Shown here: piece after piece, positions 1 to 7,990 of the stretch | Layout: each line of letters starts with the position of its first letter | Position numbering within the stretch: position 1 is the stretch's first letter | Assembly: GCA_963677815.1 (NCBI GenBank) | Contig: OY782499.1 | Coordinates: 2,480,001 to 2,544,000 of the forward strand | Source: JAEKNW01 sp963677815 | GTDB lineage: Bacteria > Cloacimonadota > Cloacimonadia > Cloacimonadales > JAFGVF01 | Length of the DNA stretch: 64,000 nt | Reading direction: 5' to 3' | Program-made: the position numbers and the translations under genes | Notes under the pieces: generated by a model | Database searches by the model: none | Seen by the model: the letters and a program-made list of their open reading frames with translations, nothing else | What the model was told of the DNA's origin: nothing

Positions 1-73
1 CTCCAAACTTAAGTTGGGCATTTGCAAAGGTTAGCATCAAAACTAACATAGCAATTAAAGCTGTTCTTTTCAT
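1..73 (-). CDS. Secreted or outer-membrane protein, N-terminal fragment only
   Basis: The first 24 codons of a gene that runs off the left edge. It opens ATG-AAA-AGA and encodes MKRTALIAMLVLMLTFANA followed by QLKFG, a typical signal peptide with an AxA-type cleavage site. An AAGGAGAT ribosome binding site lies just upstream at about 79-86. The product is exported, but its function cannot be told from so little sequence. Confidence 0.6.
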   Translation of the reverse strand, partial: MKRTALIAMLVLMLTFANAQLKFG

Positions 74-186
74 TTTAATCTCCTTAAAGATTTCATCAGT
101 AATGTTTTCACTCTCACTAAGACAAATTTAATCATATTTAATTTTATGTCAAATTTTATTCTAAAAAGGTCTCTTATCTTAAGCTT

Positions 187-351
187 ATCCCAGATTGTGC
201 AATAGAGCTTTAGAGAAGAGTGCATATTCTTTTAGCAAAATAGCTTACAGAATTCCGACGCATATAATATATATATTCGGAAGAATTATGTAAGTTACTT
301 TTGCAAAAGAATATAGTGCTATTCTCAAAGATCTATTGCATTATTTGGGAT
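187..351. repeat. Palindromic MITE-like repeat, family P copy 1 (about 165 bp)
   Basis: An imperfect palindrome: the left arm (ATCCCAGATTGTGCAATAGA...) is complementary to the right arm (...TCTATTGCATTATTTGGGAT), with an AT-only centre GCATATAATATATATATTC. It matches 10633-10796 and 14077-14241 over nearly its full length. It ends 8 bases before the stop codon of the MATE gene, so it sits in that gene's 3' untranslated region and could fold as a terminator. No coding content. Confidence 0.85.
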
Positions 352-359
352 TATATATC

Positions 360-1793
360 TTACCAACCAGCCTTGGAAACCTTCCACTTACCCTGAGAAT
401 ACAAGAAGATTGCTATCAATACTCCTGCACTATTACTAACAACCATAGCCCACCATAAAGATTCATATTGATATGGGGCAAGAAAGTTACCCAGACTTAC
501 TAGCTTGTCTTCTAAGAAAGCAAACCAACCTAAATCCCTACCTATGAAATAACCTGAAAAAATATAAGCTAAAGGTATCCTAAACAACCATAATCTACTC
601 ACATTGAAGGCCATAGTAGATTTTGAATGACCAGCACCATTAAAGACACCCATGAAAACCATTAATATTCCAAAAATCCAGGTTGCATAGGCAGTAATCT
701 TGAACATTCTTTGCCCAACCTCTATAACACTTTGCTCATTCACAAAAAATCTTACTAGCTCTGCACCATAATTATATATGAAGATGCAACCCAGTGTCAT
801 AATTGCCATTACCAAGAACATAGCATAGTGAACACTCTTGACTGCTCTATCTTTTTCTTGAGCACCTAAATTTTGACCTACAAATGAAGAGAGGGCATTA
901 CTAATCCCCATAGCTGGTAACATAAAAATCCCCACCATTCTATTTCCGATTGAGTTTGCCGAGATTACTGTTGTTCCAAATGAATTTACCAAACCTTGAA
1001 CTAAAAGAAAACCTAATGAAGTAGTAGATTGACCTATTGATGCTGGAAGGCCTATCTGGAATATATTTGATAAGACTTCCTTTTTAGGAATCATATCCTC
1101 CAAGGAAGGAATCAAATCATGATACTTTTTGCTAAAGATTATTAATGCTATTATTGAGGCAAGTATCCTACTGATTAATGTAGCTATTGCAGCTCCTTTT
1201 ATCCCCATTTCAGGAAAAATACCAATCCCAAAAATCATGAGAGGGTCTAGTATTAAGTTGAATACTACTGTTATCACCTGAACAATCATAGGAGTTACAC
1301 TATCTCCAAAAGCAGTAGTAATACTCTGATAAACCATAAACAACATCATAGCTATCATACCATAAAGTATATAAGTAATATAAGTATGGGCATCATTAAT
1401 AATTTCAGGAGGTGTTTGTAATAATTTGAGAAAAGTTGGTATCATCGTCTGAGTAATAATAATGAGCATTAAAGCAAAGACTATAAGAATTGGAACAAAT
1501 TGACCAATAGCAATTTTTATCTTTTTAGTATCATTCATTCCTTTAAATTTTGATACTATTGCAGTTCCAGCTACGGTAAAACCTGCAGCAAATGACATAA
1601 TAAAGAAACTTAAAGGGAAGGTCATTCCTGTTACAGCTACGGCTTCTTTAGCACCAGAAGTGATTTTTCCCAACCAATAAGTATCAACTAAATTATAGAG
1701 AGTTCCCATAAAATTGGATAACATAATAGGTAAAGATAAGAGAATTAAGTTTTTTAGAATATTACCCTGGACTAGATTTATATTTTTTTTCAT
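360..1793 (-). CDS. MATE family efflux transporter
   Basis: A 477-residue multidrug and toxin extrusion protein, normal length for the family. It would export cationic drugs or metabolites across the inner membrane using a Na+ or H+ gradient. About 12 hydrophobic segments form two MatE halves (roughly residues 17-177 and 245-405), with the family-typical LPIMLSNFMGTLYNLVDTYW near the start and GLPASIGQS opening the second half. ATG start with AGAGGAAAA about 4 bases upstream. It is divergent from the small exporter at 1908, and a 20-bp perfect palindrome between them suggests shared control. The substrate cannot be read from sequence. A second MATE protein lies at 14752. Confidence 0.93.
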   Translation of the reverse strand: MKKNINLVQGNILKNLILLSLPIMLSNFMGTLYNLVDTYWLGKITSGAKEAVAVTGMTFPLSFFIMSFAAGFTVAGTAIVSKFKGMNDTKKIKIAIGQFVPILIVFALMLIIITQTMIPTFLKLLQTPPEIINDAHTYITYILYGMIAMMLFMVYQSITTAFGDSVTPMIVQVITVVFNLILDPLMIFGIGIFPEMGIKGAAIATLISRILASIIALIIFSKKYHDLIPSLEDMIPKKEVLSNIFQIGLPASIGQSTTSLGFLLVQGLVNSFGTTVISANSIGNRMVGIFMLPAMGISNALSSFVGQNLGAQEKDRAVKSVHYAMFLVMAIMTLGCIFIYNYGAELVRFFVNEQSVIEVGQRMFKITAYATWIFGILMVFMGVFNGAGHSKSTMAFNVSRLWLFRIPLAYIFSGYFIGRDLGWFAFLEDKLVSLGNFLAPYQYESLWWAMVVSNSAGVLIAIFLYSQGKWKVSKAGW

Positions 1794-1834
1794 TATTTTT
1801 CCTCTACTTCATATTTTTTAAACCCACGTTATAG

Positions 1835-1854
1835 TGTCAATAAATTTATTGACA
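1835..1854. promoter_or_regulatory. 20-bp perfect palindrome, candidate operator between divergent exporters
   Basis: TGTCAATAAATTTATTGACA is its own reverse complement. Each half ends in TTGACA, a perfect -35 hexamer, one facing each of the two divergent exporter genes. A further half-like TTCAATGACA follows at about 1857-1866. A dimeric repressor here could block both -35 elements. No good -10 hexamer is obvious on either side, so the promoter reading is tentative; the palindrome itself is certain. Confidence 0.5.
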
Positions 1855-1907
1855 TTATTCAATGACAAGCAGGAATTGAAACATAAATTTAAAAAGGACT
1901 TTCATCT

Positions 1908-2468
1908 ATGACTGTTAAAAAAGTTTTATTAGTATTATCATTAACTTTGCTTTTTTCTTCTTTATCTGCTCTTGAAATTGGGAAAGATATCACCTTATAT
2001 CTTCAAGAACAAGGCATTCCTAAACAATTAATTATCATATTAATATCAATGTTACCTATTGTTGAACTTAGAGGAGCAATTCCTGTTGCTATTGGTCTAT
2101 TGGGTATGACTTGGTGGGAATCAATAATTTTTGCAGTTATTGGTAATATGATTCCAATTCCTTTTGTTTTACTTTTCATGGAAAAAATTACAGCAATTTT
2201 AAATAAATGGTCCTTTACTAGGAAGCTTTTAGCAAAAATCTTTGCAAGAACAAGATCTAAGAGCAAAGTTATAGAAAAGTACGAAGAAATTGGCTTAACT
2301 CTCTTTGTTGCTATTCCCCTGCCAGTAACTGGAGCTTGGACTGGTTCATTAGCAGCCTATCTTTTAGGCTTAAAATTTTGGAAATCAATTCTTTGTGCCT
2401 TAGCAGGTGTTATTATTGCTGGTATTGTGATGACCCTTTTATCATTAGGCGTTTTATCAATTTTTTAA
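1908..2468 (+). CDS. Putative small multidrug export protein (Sm_multidrug_ex family)
   Basis: A 186-residue inner-membrane protein. The conserved ELRGAIPVAIGLLG motif (about residues 52-65) and the PLPVTGAWTGSLAAYLLG block (about 137-154) identify the small multidrug-export family (PF06695). An N-terminal hydrophobic segment (residues 5-22) may be a signal or anchor; three or four more membrane segments follow. ATG start with AAAAAGGA about 9 bases upstream. The family's transport role is predicted rather than shown. It is divergent from the MATE gene across a palindrome and convergent with the AI-2E-type gene across a hairpin repeat. Confidence 0.85.
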   Translation: MTVKKVLLVLSLTLLFSSLSALEIGKDITLYLQEQGIPKQLIIILISMLPIVELRGAIPVAIGLLGMTWWESIIFAVIGNMIPIPFVLLFMEKITAILNKWSFTRKLLAKIFARTRSKSKVIEKYEEIGLTLFVAIPLPVTGAWTGSLAAYLLGLKFWKSILCALAGVIIAGIVMTLLSLGVLSIF

Positions 2469-2481
2469 TGTAATAAATAAG

Positions 2482-2540
2482 CTTGATTGTCACTCTCTCA
2501 TATAATCATTGGAATATCATAGAGACAGTAACAATCAAGC
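2482..2540. repeat. Dispersed hairpin repeat, family D copy 1
   Basis: CTTGATTGTCACTCTCTC pairs with GAGACAGTAACAATCAAG around a loop holding ATTGGAAT. Near-identical elements occur at 22025-22082, 44163-44220 and 61761-61818. This copy separates two convergent genes and could terminate both. The loop gives an orientation: copies 1 and 2 have the TTCCAAT-type loop on the minus strand, copies 3 and 4 on the plus strand. Confidence 0.85.
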
Positions 2541-2565
2541 TATGATAAAGAAGAAATTAATTTTA

Positions 2566-2589
2566 AGACTTACTGCATTATTTGGGCTA
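2566..2589. repeat. Remnant of a family P palindrome tip
   Basis: TTACTGCATTATTTGGGCTAA matches the right end of family P (CTACTGCATTATTTGGGTTAA). It overlaps the stop codon of the AI-2E-type gene, so the remnant appears to supply the TAG stop. Short, so only moderately certain. Confidence 0.45.
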
Positions 2590-3888
2590 AATAATATCGT
2601 ATTTTTTAAGACTTGAATACAACTCTTTTGAAATCTCAGAGACAATATAAACGATAGGAACAGAAAGAATCATACCAAGCACTCCAAAGAGGTAGCCCCC
2701 TGCAACAACGGTCAAAAATACGTAAAGTGGATGGATATTTGTACTTTTGCCAATCACAATAGGATAGACTATATTGTTATCAAGAACTTGTACTCCCCAC
2801 ATACTAAAAATGACATAAAGAATCATAGATAAATCTTGGCCAGTTAGGATTATTGAGCTAATAGCAAAAACAACCCCAAAGAAAGGTCCAAAGTAAGGGA
2901 CCATATTGGCAAAACCGGCTAGTAGTCCTATTAAAATAGCATAATTAACACCAATAATAGACAGAACTAAAGCGGTTAAAACTCCCACAATAATGATTTC
3001 TATAACTAAAGCTCTGAGAAAAGACGATACTAATTCACTTATCTTATGGGTTATGGTAATATAAAGCTCAAATATCCTATTAGGAATGAATGAGTTAAAC
3101 ATTTTTGAGAATAAATTCTTATCTTTTAAGATGAAAAAAGATATAAAAGGTATCATAAAGACAAAAGCAAAAGTTGAAGCAATCTTATTGACATTAGAAA
3201 TAATAATTCCAGGCACTTCAATAATCTGGTCCTTTAAACCTTCTGTCATTTTCTTAAATTCATCCGTGATATCAATGAAAGTAATTTTATCATCTATATA
3301 GTTGATATATTCAGTCAGTTGAGCCAATATAGGTATTTCCATAATTTTCTTCAATGACTCTTGTGATAAAGAATCTGCTATTGTTGGATTCTCAGAAAGT
3401 TTAGCTTGTTGGGGTTCTGTTATAATTGTTGTCAGAGAATCATCAAGCAATTTCCCTGCTTCATTTATAACGAACTTATCTGTTTCCTGATTATAGTTTA
3501 GATGAATATGAATTTCTCTATGATTTTCTTCTTTTGCTTCAGAATCTTTATTTTGTGCCTTTCCCATGGCTTTTTGAACCATTTCAGATTTGTTAAGATA
3601 AGAGAAGATACTTTCTCCCTGACTAATAACTTTAGGTACCACAAAAATCATGGTTATCACTAGTGATAAAGCAATTAGGAAGTAAATTGCAATAATTGAT
3701 AAGGTTCTGCTTACCCCAAAACTCTGGATATAACTTACTGCTGGATTTAGGATGAAAGCAAAGATAATACCTGCAATTACACTGGATAAAATATTCCAAT
3801 AAAATACTGCAGCTACTCCTAAGATAAGAAATACAAATAAATTAAATATAAGTCTACTATTTCTCTTCTGCATTCTCTTTTTCCTCAA
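2587..3888 (-). CDS. AI-2E family transporter / PerM-like permease
   Basis: A 433-residue integral membrane protein of the AI-2E transporter (YdiK/PerM, PF01594) family. Two N-terminal membrane helices are followed by a long charged loop (about residues 100-230), then a C-terminal membrane block with the signature-like ANMVPYFGPFFGVVFA and VSIPIVYIVSEI-type ending (seen as LSVPIVYIVSEI). Family members include AI-2 exporters and Na+/H+ antiporters, so the substrate is unknown. The start lies 32 bases inside the preceding cyclic-nucleotide-domain gene, indicating translational coupling in the surE-pcm operon. The stop codon lies in a repeat remnant. Confidence 0.88.
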   Translation of the reverse strand: MRKKRMQKRNSRLIFNLFVFLILGVAAVFYWNILSSVIAGIIFAFILNPAVSYIQSFGVSRTLSIIAIYFLIALSLVITMIFVVPKVISQGESIFSYLNKSEMVQKAMGKAQNKDSEAKEENHREIHIHLNYNQETDKFVINEAGKLLDDSLTTIITEPQQAKLSENPTIADSLSQESLKKIMEIPILAQLTEYINYIDDKITFIDITDEFKKMTEGLKDQIIEVPGIIISNVNKIASTFAFVFMIPFISFFILKDKNLFSKMFNSFIPNRIFELYITITHKISELVSSFLRALVIEIIIVGVLTALVLSIIGVNYAILIGLLAGFANMVPYFGPFFGVVFAISSIILTGQDLSMILYVIFSMWGVQVLDNNIVYPIVIGKSTNIHPLYVFLTVVAGGYLFGVLGMILSVPIVYIVSEISKELYSSLKKYDII

Positions 3889-4393
3889 CTATCTTGGCAT
3901 AGAGTGAGTTTGCATATCGTTCACTAAAAGCATAGAGTATCTTTGACCCAACTCGAGGAGAATTCTTAATCATATTCCTAAAATCATATTTCGACATTGC
4001 TAACATCTTGCATTTATTCTTAGCAACAGCTGTAGAAACTCTTGTAGAACCAGTAAATATTTCTATAGACCCAACTAAGCCACCTTTCCCTATTGTCATA
4101 TCTGGCTTATCAGCATCTTCTGAATCATAAAGTTCTACTTCTCCTTCCAAAATAAAATACATAACAATATTTGGATGTCCTATCTGATAAATAATCTCAC
4201 CAGCTTTAAAAGTTCTCTCATAAATAATATTATTGATTGTCTTTATTTGAGACTTTCCTAAAGACTCAAATACGCTAAAGTGCTGAAGTTGCTTTTCGCT
4301 ATCTGTAAGATTTATTAGCGCTTCCCTTTTCTTCTTAAACCACTTCCAGCTCATTACTAAGAAATCAATAACTATGTTTAGTTTTCTTCCCAT
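3857..4393 (-). CDS. Cyclic nucleotide-binding domain protein without a DNA-binding domain
   Basis: 178 residues with one cNMP-binding (CAP_ED-like) beta-roll at about residues 40-150: LGKSQIKTINNIIYE, then FKAGEIIYQIGHPNIVMYFI and GKGGLVGSIEIFTG. The helix-turn-helix found in Crp/Fnr is absent, so it is probably a ligand-sensing or membrane-associated protein, not a transcription factor. The N terminus is weakly hydrophobic. It overlaps pcm by 16 bases upstream and the AI-2E-type gene by 32 bases downstream, so it may modulate the permease; that link is inference from overlap only. Confidence 0.8.
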   Translation of the reverse strand: MGRKLNIVIDFLVMSWKWFKKKREALINLTDSEKQLQHFSVFESLGKSQIKTINNIIYERTFKAGEIIYQIGHPNIVMYFILEGEVELYDSEDADKPDMTIGKGGLVGSIEIFTGSTRVSTAVAKNKCKMLAMSKYDFRNMIKNSPRVGSKILYAFSERYANSLYAKIVEEKENAEEK

Positions 4394-5031
4394 CCTAATT
4401 CTCCCACTAATGGAACAAAGCTACAGGTAACACTATACTTTTCTTGGAAACCTGTTTCTGTTCTAATAATTGTTAACAACCTTTGTTGGTCTAAGTTTCC
4501 TACAGGAATTACTATTTTGCCACCTATTTTTAGTTGATTAAGTAATGATTCTGAGACTTGGGGAGCTCCAGCACATACTATTATCTTATCAAACTCCTTA
4601 ATCGGAGGATAAGTATTAAGCCAACCTTTAGTCCCATCTCCAATCTTAAAATAGATATTCTTGAAATCATATTCCAAAAGTTTTTCTTTAGCTTTTTTTG
4701 ATAGCTTCTCATGTCTTTCAATAGTACAGACCTTGCTTACAATACTTGCTAAAAGAGCAGTTTGATAACCAGAACCTGTACCAATTTCTAAGACCACATC
4801 ATCGGGATCTAACTTTAGTTCTTGCATCATGTAAGCGATAATAAAAGGTTGAGAAATTGTTTGCTCATCTTCAATTGGAAGTGCTTGATTTCTATAAGAA
4901 AATTCTTTAAAATGTTCTAAAACAAAATCTTCGCGTTTTATTCTTCTGAAAGCTGAGACTACAAGGGCATCTCTAATCCCCATTTGTCCCAGTTCAGTTA
5001 ATAAAGCTTCTCTTTGATCTTCAAATCTCAT
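4378..5031 (-). CDS. pcm: Protein-L-isoaspartate O-methyltransferase
   Basis: 217 residues, normal length. It methylates isoaspartyl residues in damaged proteins with S-adenosylmethionine, starting their repair in the cytosol. The SAM-binding motif VLEIGTGSGYQTALLA is at about residues 78-93, preceded by the conserved QTISQPFIIAYM and followed by IVCAGAPQVSESLLNQLKIG and IVIPVG. It overlaps surE by 11 bases; surE-pcm adjacency is widely conserved, for example in Escherichia coli. ATG start. Confidence 0.95.
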   Translation of the reverse strand: MRFEDQREALLTELGQMGIRDALVVSAFRRIKREDFVLEHFKEFSYRNQALPIEDEQTISQPFIIAYMMQELKLDPDDVVLEIGTGSGYQTALLASIVSKVCTIERHEKLSKKAKEKLLEYDFKNIYFKIGDGTKGWLNTYPPIKEFDKIIVCAGAPQVSESLLNQLKIGGKIVIPVGNLDQQRLLTIIRTETGFQEKYSVTCSFVPLVGELGWEEN

Positions 5032-5770
5032 AATTGTTTATTTTATCTAACTTTTCTAAATCAAAATGTGAATCAGATTTTCTCAATAAATGAGTAATTG
5101 AAACATAGTTATTAGATATTGCACAATAATCACTTTGTTCATCCTGTACATATTCAGGTATATCACCACCTACGCGATAAACTACTTTATCATCACTTTT
5201 TTCTACATAATGAATAAAGTTTTTATACCTTCTCTCACCAATCTTGGTGATTTTAAAGCCTTTAATCTCATCAATTTTAACATTTGGAATATTTATGTTT
5301 AACAACTCATTCTTTTTTAATTGTTCATGAAGTTTCATAGAAATAACTTTTACTACTATTTCAACACCAGTTTCATAAATTTGCTCTTGATAAGCACACA
5401 TTGAAAATGCTAAGGCTGGATAACCTAAAAAGCAGGCTTCTGTAGCTGCAGCAACTGTACCAGAATAAAAAATATCTTCCCCCATATTTTGCCCAGCATT
5501 AATACCAGATACTACTAAATCAAAATCATTTGCTATTTCATGAATGGCATAAATAACACAATCTGCAGGGGTTCCGCTTACACTGTATATTTTATCATCA
5601 ATTTTCTTAGCTACTAAATCCCTATGAAGAGTTATCGAATGCGAAGCACCACTCTTTTCGGTTTCAGGTGCAACTAAAGTTGTATCAAAACCTAGTTGGG
5701 TTAAAGTGTTAAATAATAAAGTTATTCCTCTCGCAGAATAGCCATCATCATTAGTTAATAGAATTTTCAA
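5021..5770 (-). CDS. surE: 5'/3'-nucleotidase SurE
   Basis: 249 residues, normal for SurE, a metal-dependent nucleotidase that acts on nucleoside monophosphates and short polyphosphates in the cytosol. The metal site is visible as ILLTNDDGYSARG at the N terminus (the paired Asp), EKSGASHSIT at about 42, GTPADCV at about 66 and SGINAGQNMGEDIFYSGTV at about 87. The start is TTG (TTGAAAATT), supported by AGGAG about 8 bases upstream. It ends in TGA inside pcm. First gene of the four-gene operon, with a promoter at 5798-5826. Confidence 0.96.
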   Translation of the reverse strand: MKILLTNDDGYSARGITLLFNTLTQLGFDTTLVAPETEKSGASHSITLHRDLVAKKIDDKIYSVSGTPADCVIYAIHEIANDFDLVVSGINAGQNMGEDIFYSGTVAAATEACFLGYPALAFSMCAYQEQIYETGVEIVVKVISMKLHEQLKKNELLNINIPNVKIDEIKGFKITKIGERRYKNFIHYVEKSDDKVVYRVGGDIPEYVQDEQSDYCAISNNYVSITHLLRKSDSHFDLEKLDKINNYEI

Positions 5771-5797
5771 AATAGCTCTCCTAATTAGTTTTGTATA

Positions 5798-5826
5798 ATT
5801 ATTTTGATTTTAGACTCACTTGTCAA
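5798..5826 (-). promoter_or_regulatory. Sigma70-type promoter of the surE-pcm operon
   Basis: On the minus strand TTGACA (5821-5826) is a perfect -35 hexamer, followed by a 17-base spacer and AATAAT (5798-5803), one mismatch from TATAAT. It lies 28 bases upstream of the surE start codon. Confidence 0.6.
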
Positions 5827-5950
5827 GAAAAAACAATTTTTTTATTCTTAAGACATGCAGAGTATTAAATCTCTGATAATCACATAAAAATACCTTGCCC
5901 AATTGCTAGTAAAGGAATATTTTATCTTTATAAGAAAACTAGGGGTAATA

Positions 5951-7990
5951 ATGAAATATAAAATAACACTCTGCTTTTTGCTATTTGCTTTATTTATAAA
6001 CGCTTATGAATGGGTTAATTTAATGAATGAAGAAAGTGATACCAATGATTTATTAAATTCTCTTGCTGATGGGAAAATCTATTATGCTACAAGTCAAGGA
6101 GTAAAAGTTTTTTCTAATAACCAAGCAAATCTTTATACTAATGGTGGTCTAGAAGCGGTTGGTCTAGCAGAGAATTGGTCAGATAGATATGTAGCCTTTG
6201 GTTATGGTTCCTACAGTGATGGGCTTTATACAATTGATGATTTAGGTAACATTGAATTAGTTGATTGGTATATTAATCCTAGATTTCTAACAAGTGGTCA
6301 ACATAGCCAAAACATCTATTTTGCCAGTGAAAACACCTTCCAAATTAACCAAAACAACCAGTGGTCAATTCCAGGGGAGTTTTACTTTAAAGAAGTATAT
6401 GATGTTACAGAATCACCTTGTTACCAGTTCGCTACAACAAATGATGGCTTTTATCACAGGCTAGCTAGTGATACAGGACTTTTTGCTAACAGGCAAAACT
6501 TCGGAACTGTTCAATCTAATGAGATAAATGAAGCATCTGGTTTAGTAGCGTCTAGAAGTAATCCAGGTGTATTATGGACCCATAATGATTCTGGGGGAGG
6601 AGCCTTCCTTTTTGCCATGAATGAACTTGGTCACCACCTTGGAATATATACTATAAATAACGCTGAGAACAGAGACTGGGAAGACATGGCTATTGGAAAC
6701 AATCCAAACACAGGCAGTCCTGAAATATATCTTGCAGATATTGGTGATAATCAATTAGCTAATGATATTAAATATATTTATATTGTGCCTGAAACTCTAG
6801 TTTCGCCTAACCAGAATCCTGTCGCAGAAACTCTTACTTGCTCAAATACAATTTCTTTCACTTATCCCGATAATATCAATTATGATGCCGAGACTTTCCT
6901 TTTTGATCAGAGAAGTAATAAATTCTATATCATTACCAAAAGACATTCTGGTGATAATGAAAACTACGAAAAAATATTCTCTTTAGATTATATAATTAGT
7001 GACCAGCCACAAGTTGCAAGTTATGAAGGGCAAGTAAATATCCCTGTAGATGAAATAGTAAATCAAGGCGCTACAGGAGGAGATATATCACCTGATGGGA
7101 ACTTCATTATAATCAAAAACTATCAAAATGTCTATATGTGGGAAAGAAGAGATATGACTATTTCCCAGGCCCTCAATCAGCCTTTTATTGAAGTTCCTTA
7201 TATCATGGAACCACAAGGAGAAGCTATTGCCTGGAGATATGATAATAATGGTTATTTCACAGTTAGTGAAGAATATGGAAATATGCCTGCTATTCTGTAT
7301 TTCTATTCTAAACTAGGCTGGAGAAAAGCTTCCCCCCTACCTTTCAAGAAAAGTGAATTTAATCAAAACGATGGTTATCTTTATGGAATCATAAACAACC
7401 ATGATGAATATAACGGACTTTGGAAAAGCTCTGATTTTGGAATTAACTGGCAACAAATCAATAACTATCCTAATTACAGTGATATAGCTGTTGATGCTTT
7501 AGGCGTAATATTTCTATCTCATATTCCCACTGTGATACCTGAAGATTGGGAGAGAGTGACGGCCTATTATAATGATACCTTCATAGATTTAACAAATGGC
7601 TTGGAAGGTGTCTATATCAATAAACTTGTTAATAATACCTTGATGGATATTCCAACAGTTTTGGTTTGTAGCAATGCAGGAGTATTCTATCTTCAAAATT
7701 ATCAAAATGTTGCTATTCATGACAATGATGTCCCCTTAGCACAAAGAATCCAAGCCTATCCAAATCCCTTTAGAGATCATGTGACTTTCTCTTCAAACAA
7801 AAGTAATCTAAGCTCAGCTAGAATATATAATCTTAAAGGACAATTAGTTGCGGACTTGAGTGATAACATAAAAAAAGGGAGTGAACAAGTGGTTTGGCAA
7901 CCTCATAGTTCAATCCCTAACGGTATATATATTATCAAGTTTACTAGTATGAAAGCTACTTATACCTCTAAACTACTAAAACTTAAATAA
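5951..7990 (+). CDS. Secreted protein with C-terminal T9SS type A sorting domain
   Basis: 679 residues from the ATG at 5951, preferred over an ATG 48 bases upstream because AGGGG precedes it and it begins directly with a signal peptide (MKYKITLCFLLFALFINAYE). The middle (about residues 165-470) contains a block typical of a beta-propeller-like extracellular family: EASGLVASRSNPGVLWTHND, then NRDWEDMAIG and IYLADIGDN. The last 80 residues have the YPNPF motif and IYNLKGQLV plus PNGIYIIKF, the FlgD-like sorting domain (TIGR04183 type) that directs cargo to type IX secretion. Probably released or anchored at the cell surface; ligand unknown. Its stop codon abuts that of the convergent helicase gene. 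Confidence 0.85.
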   Translation: MKYKITLCFLLFALFINAYEWVNLMNEESDTNDLLNSLADGKIYYATSQGVKVFSNNQANLYTNGGLEAVGLAENWSDRYVAFGYGSYSDGLYTIDDLGNIELVDWYINPRFLTSGQHSQNIYFASENTFQINQNNQWSIPGEFYFKEVYDVTESPCYQFATTNDGFYHRLASDTGLFANRQNFGTVQSNEINEASGLVASRSNPGVLWTHNDSGGGAFLFAMNELGHHLGIYTINNAENRDWEDMAIGNNPNTGSPEIYLADIGDNQLANDIKYIYIVPETLVSPNQNPVAETLTCSNTISFTYPDNINYDAETFLFDQRSNKFYIITKRHSGDNENYEKIFSLDYIISDQPQVASYEGQVNIPVDEIVNQGATGGDISPDGNFIIIKNYQNVYMWERRDMTISQALNQPFIEVPYIMEPQGEAIAWRYDNNGYFTVSEEYGNMPAILYFYSKLGWRKASPLPFKKSEFNQNDGYLYGIINNHDEYNGLWKSSDFGINWQQINNYPNYSDIAVDALGVIFLSHIPTVIPEDWERVTAYYNDTFIDLTNGLEGVYINKLVNNTLMDIPTVLVCSNAGVFYLQNYQNVAIHDNDVPLAQRIQAYPNPFRDHVTFSSNKSNLSSARIYNLKGQLVADLSDNIKKGSEQVVWQPHSSIPNGIYIIKFTSMKATYTSKLLKLK

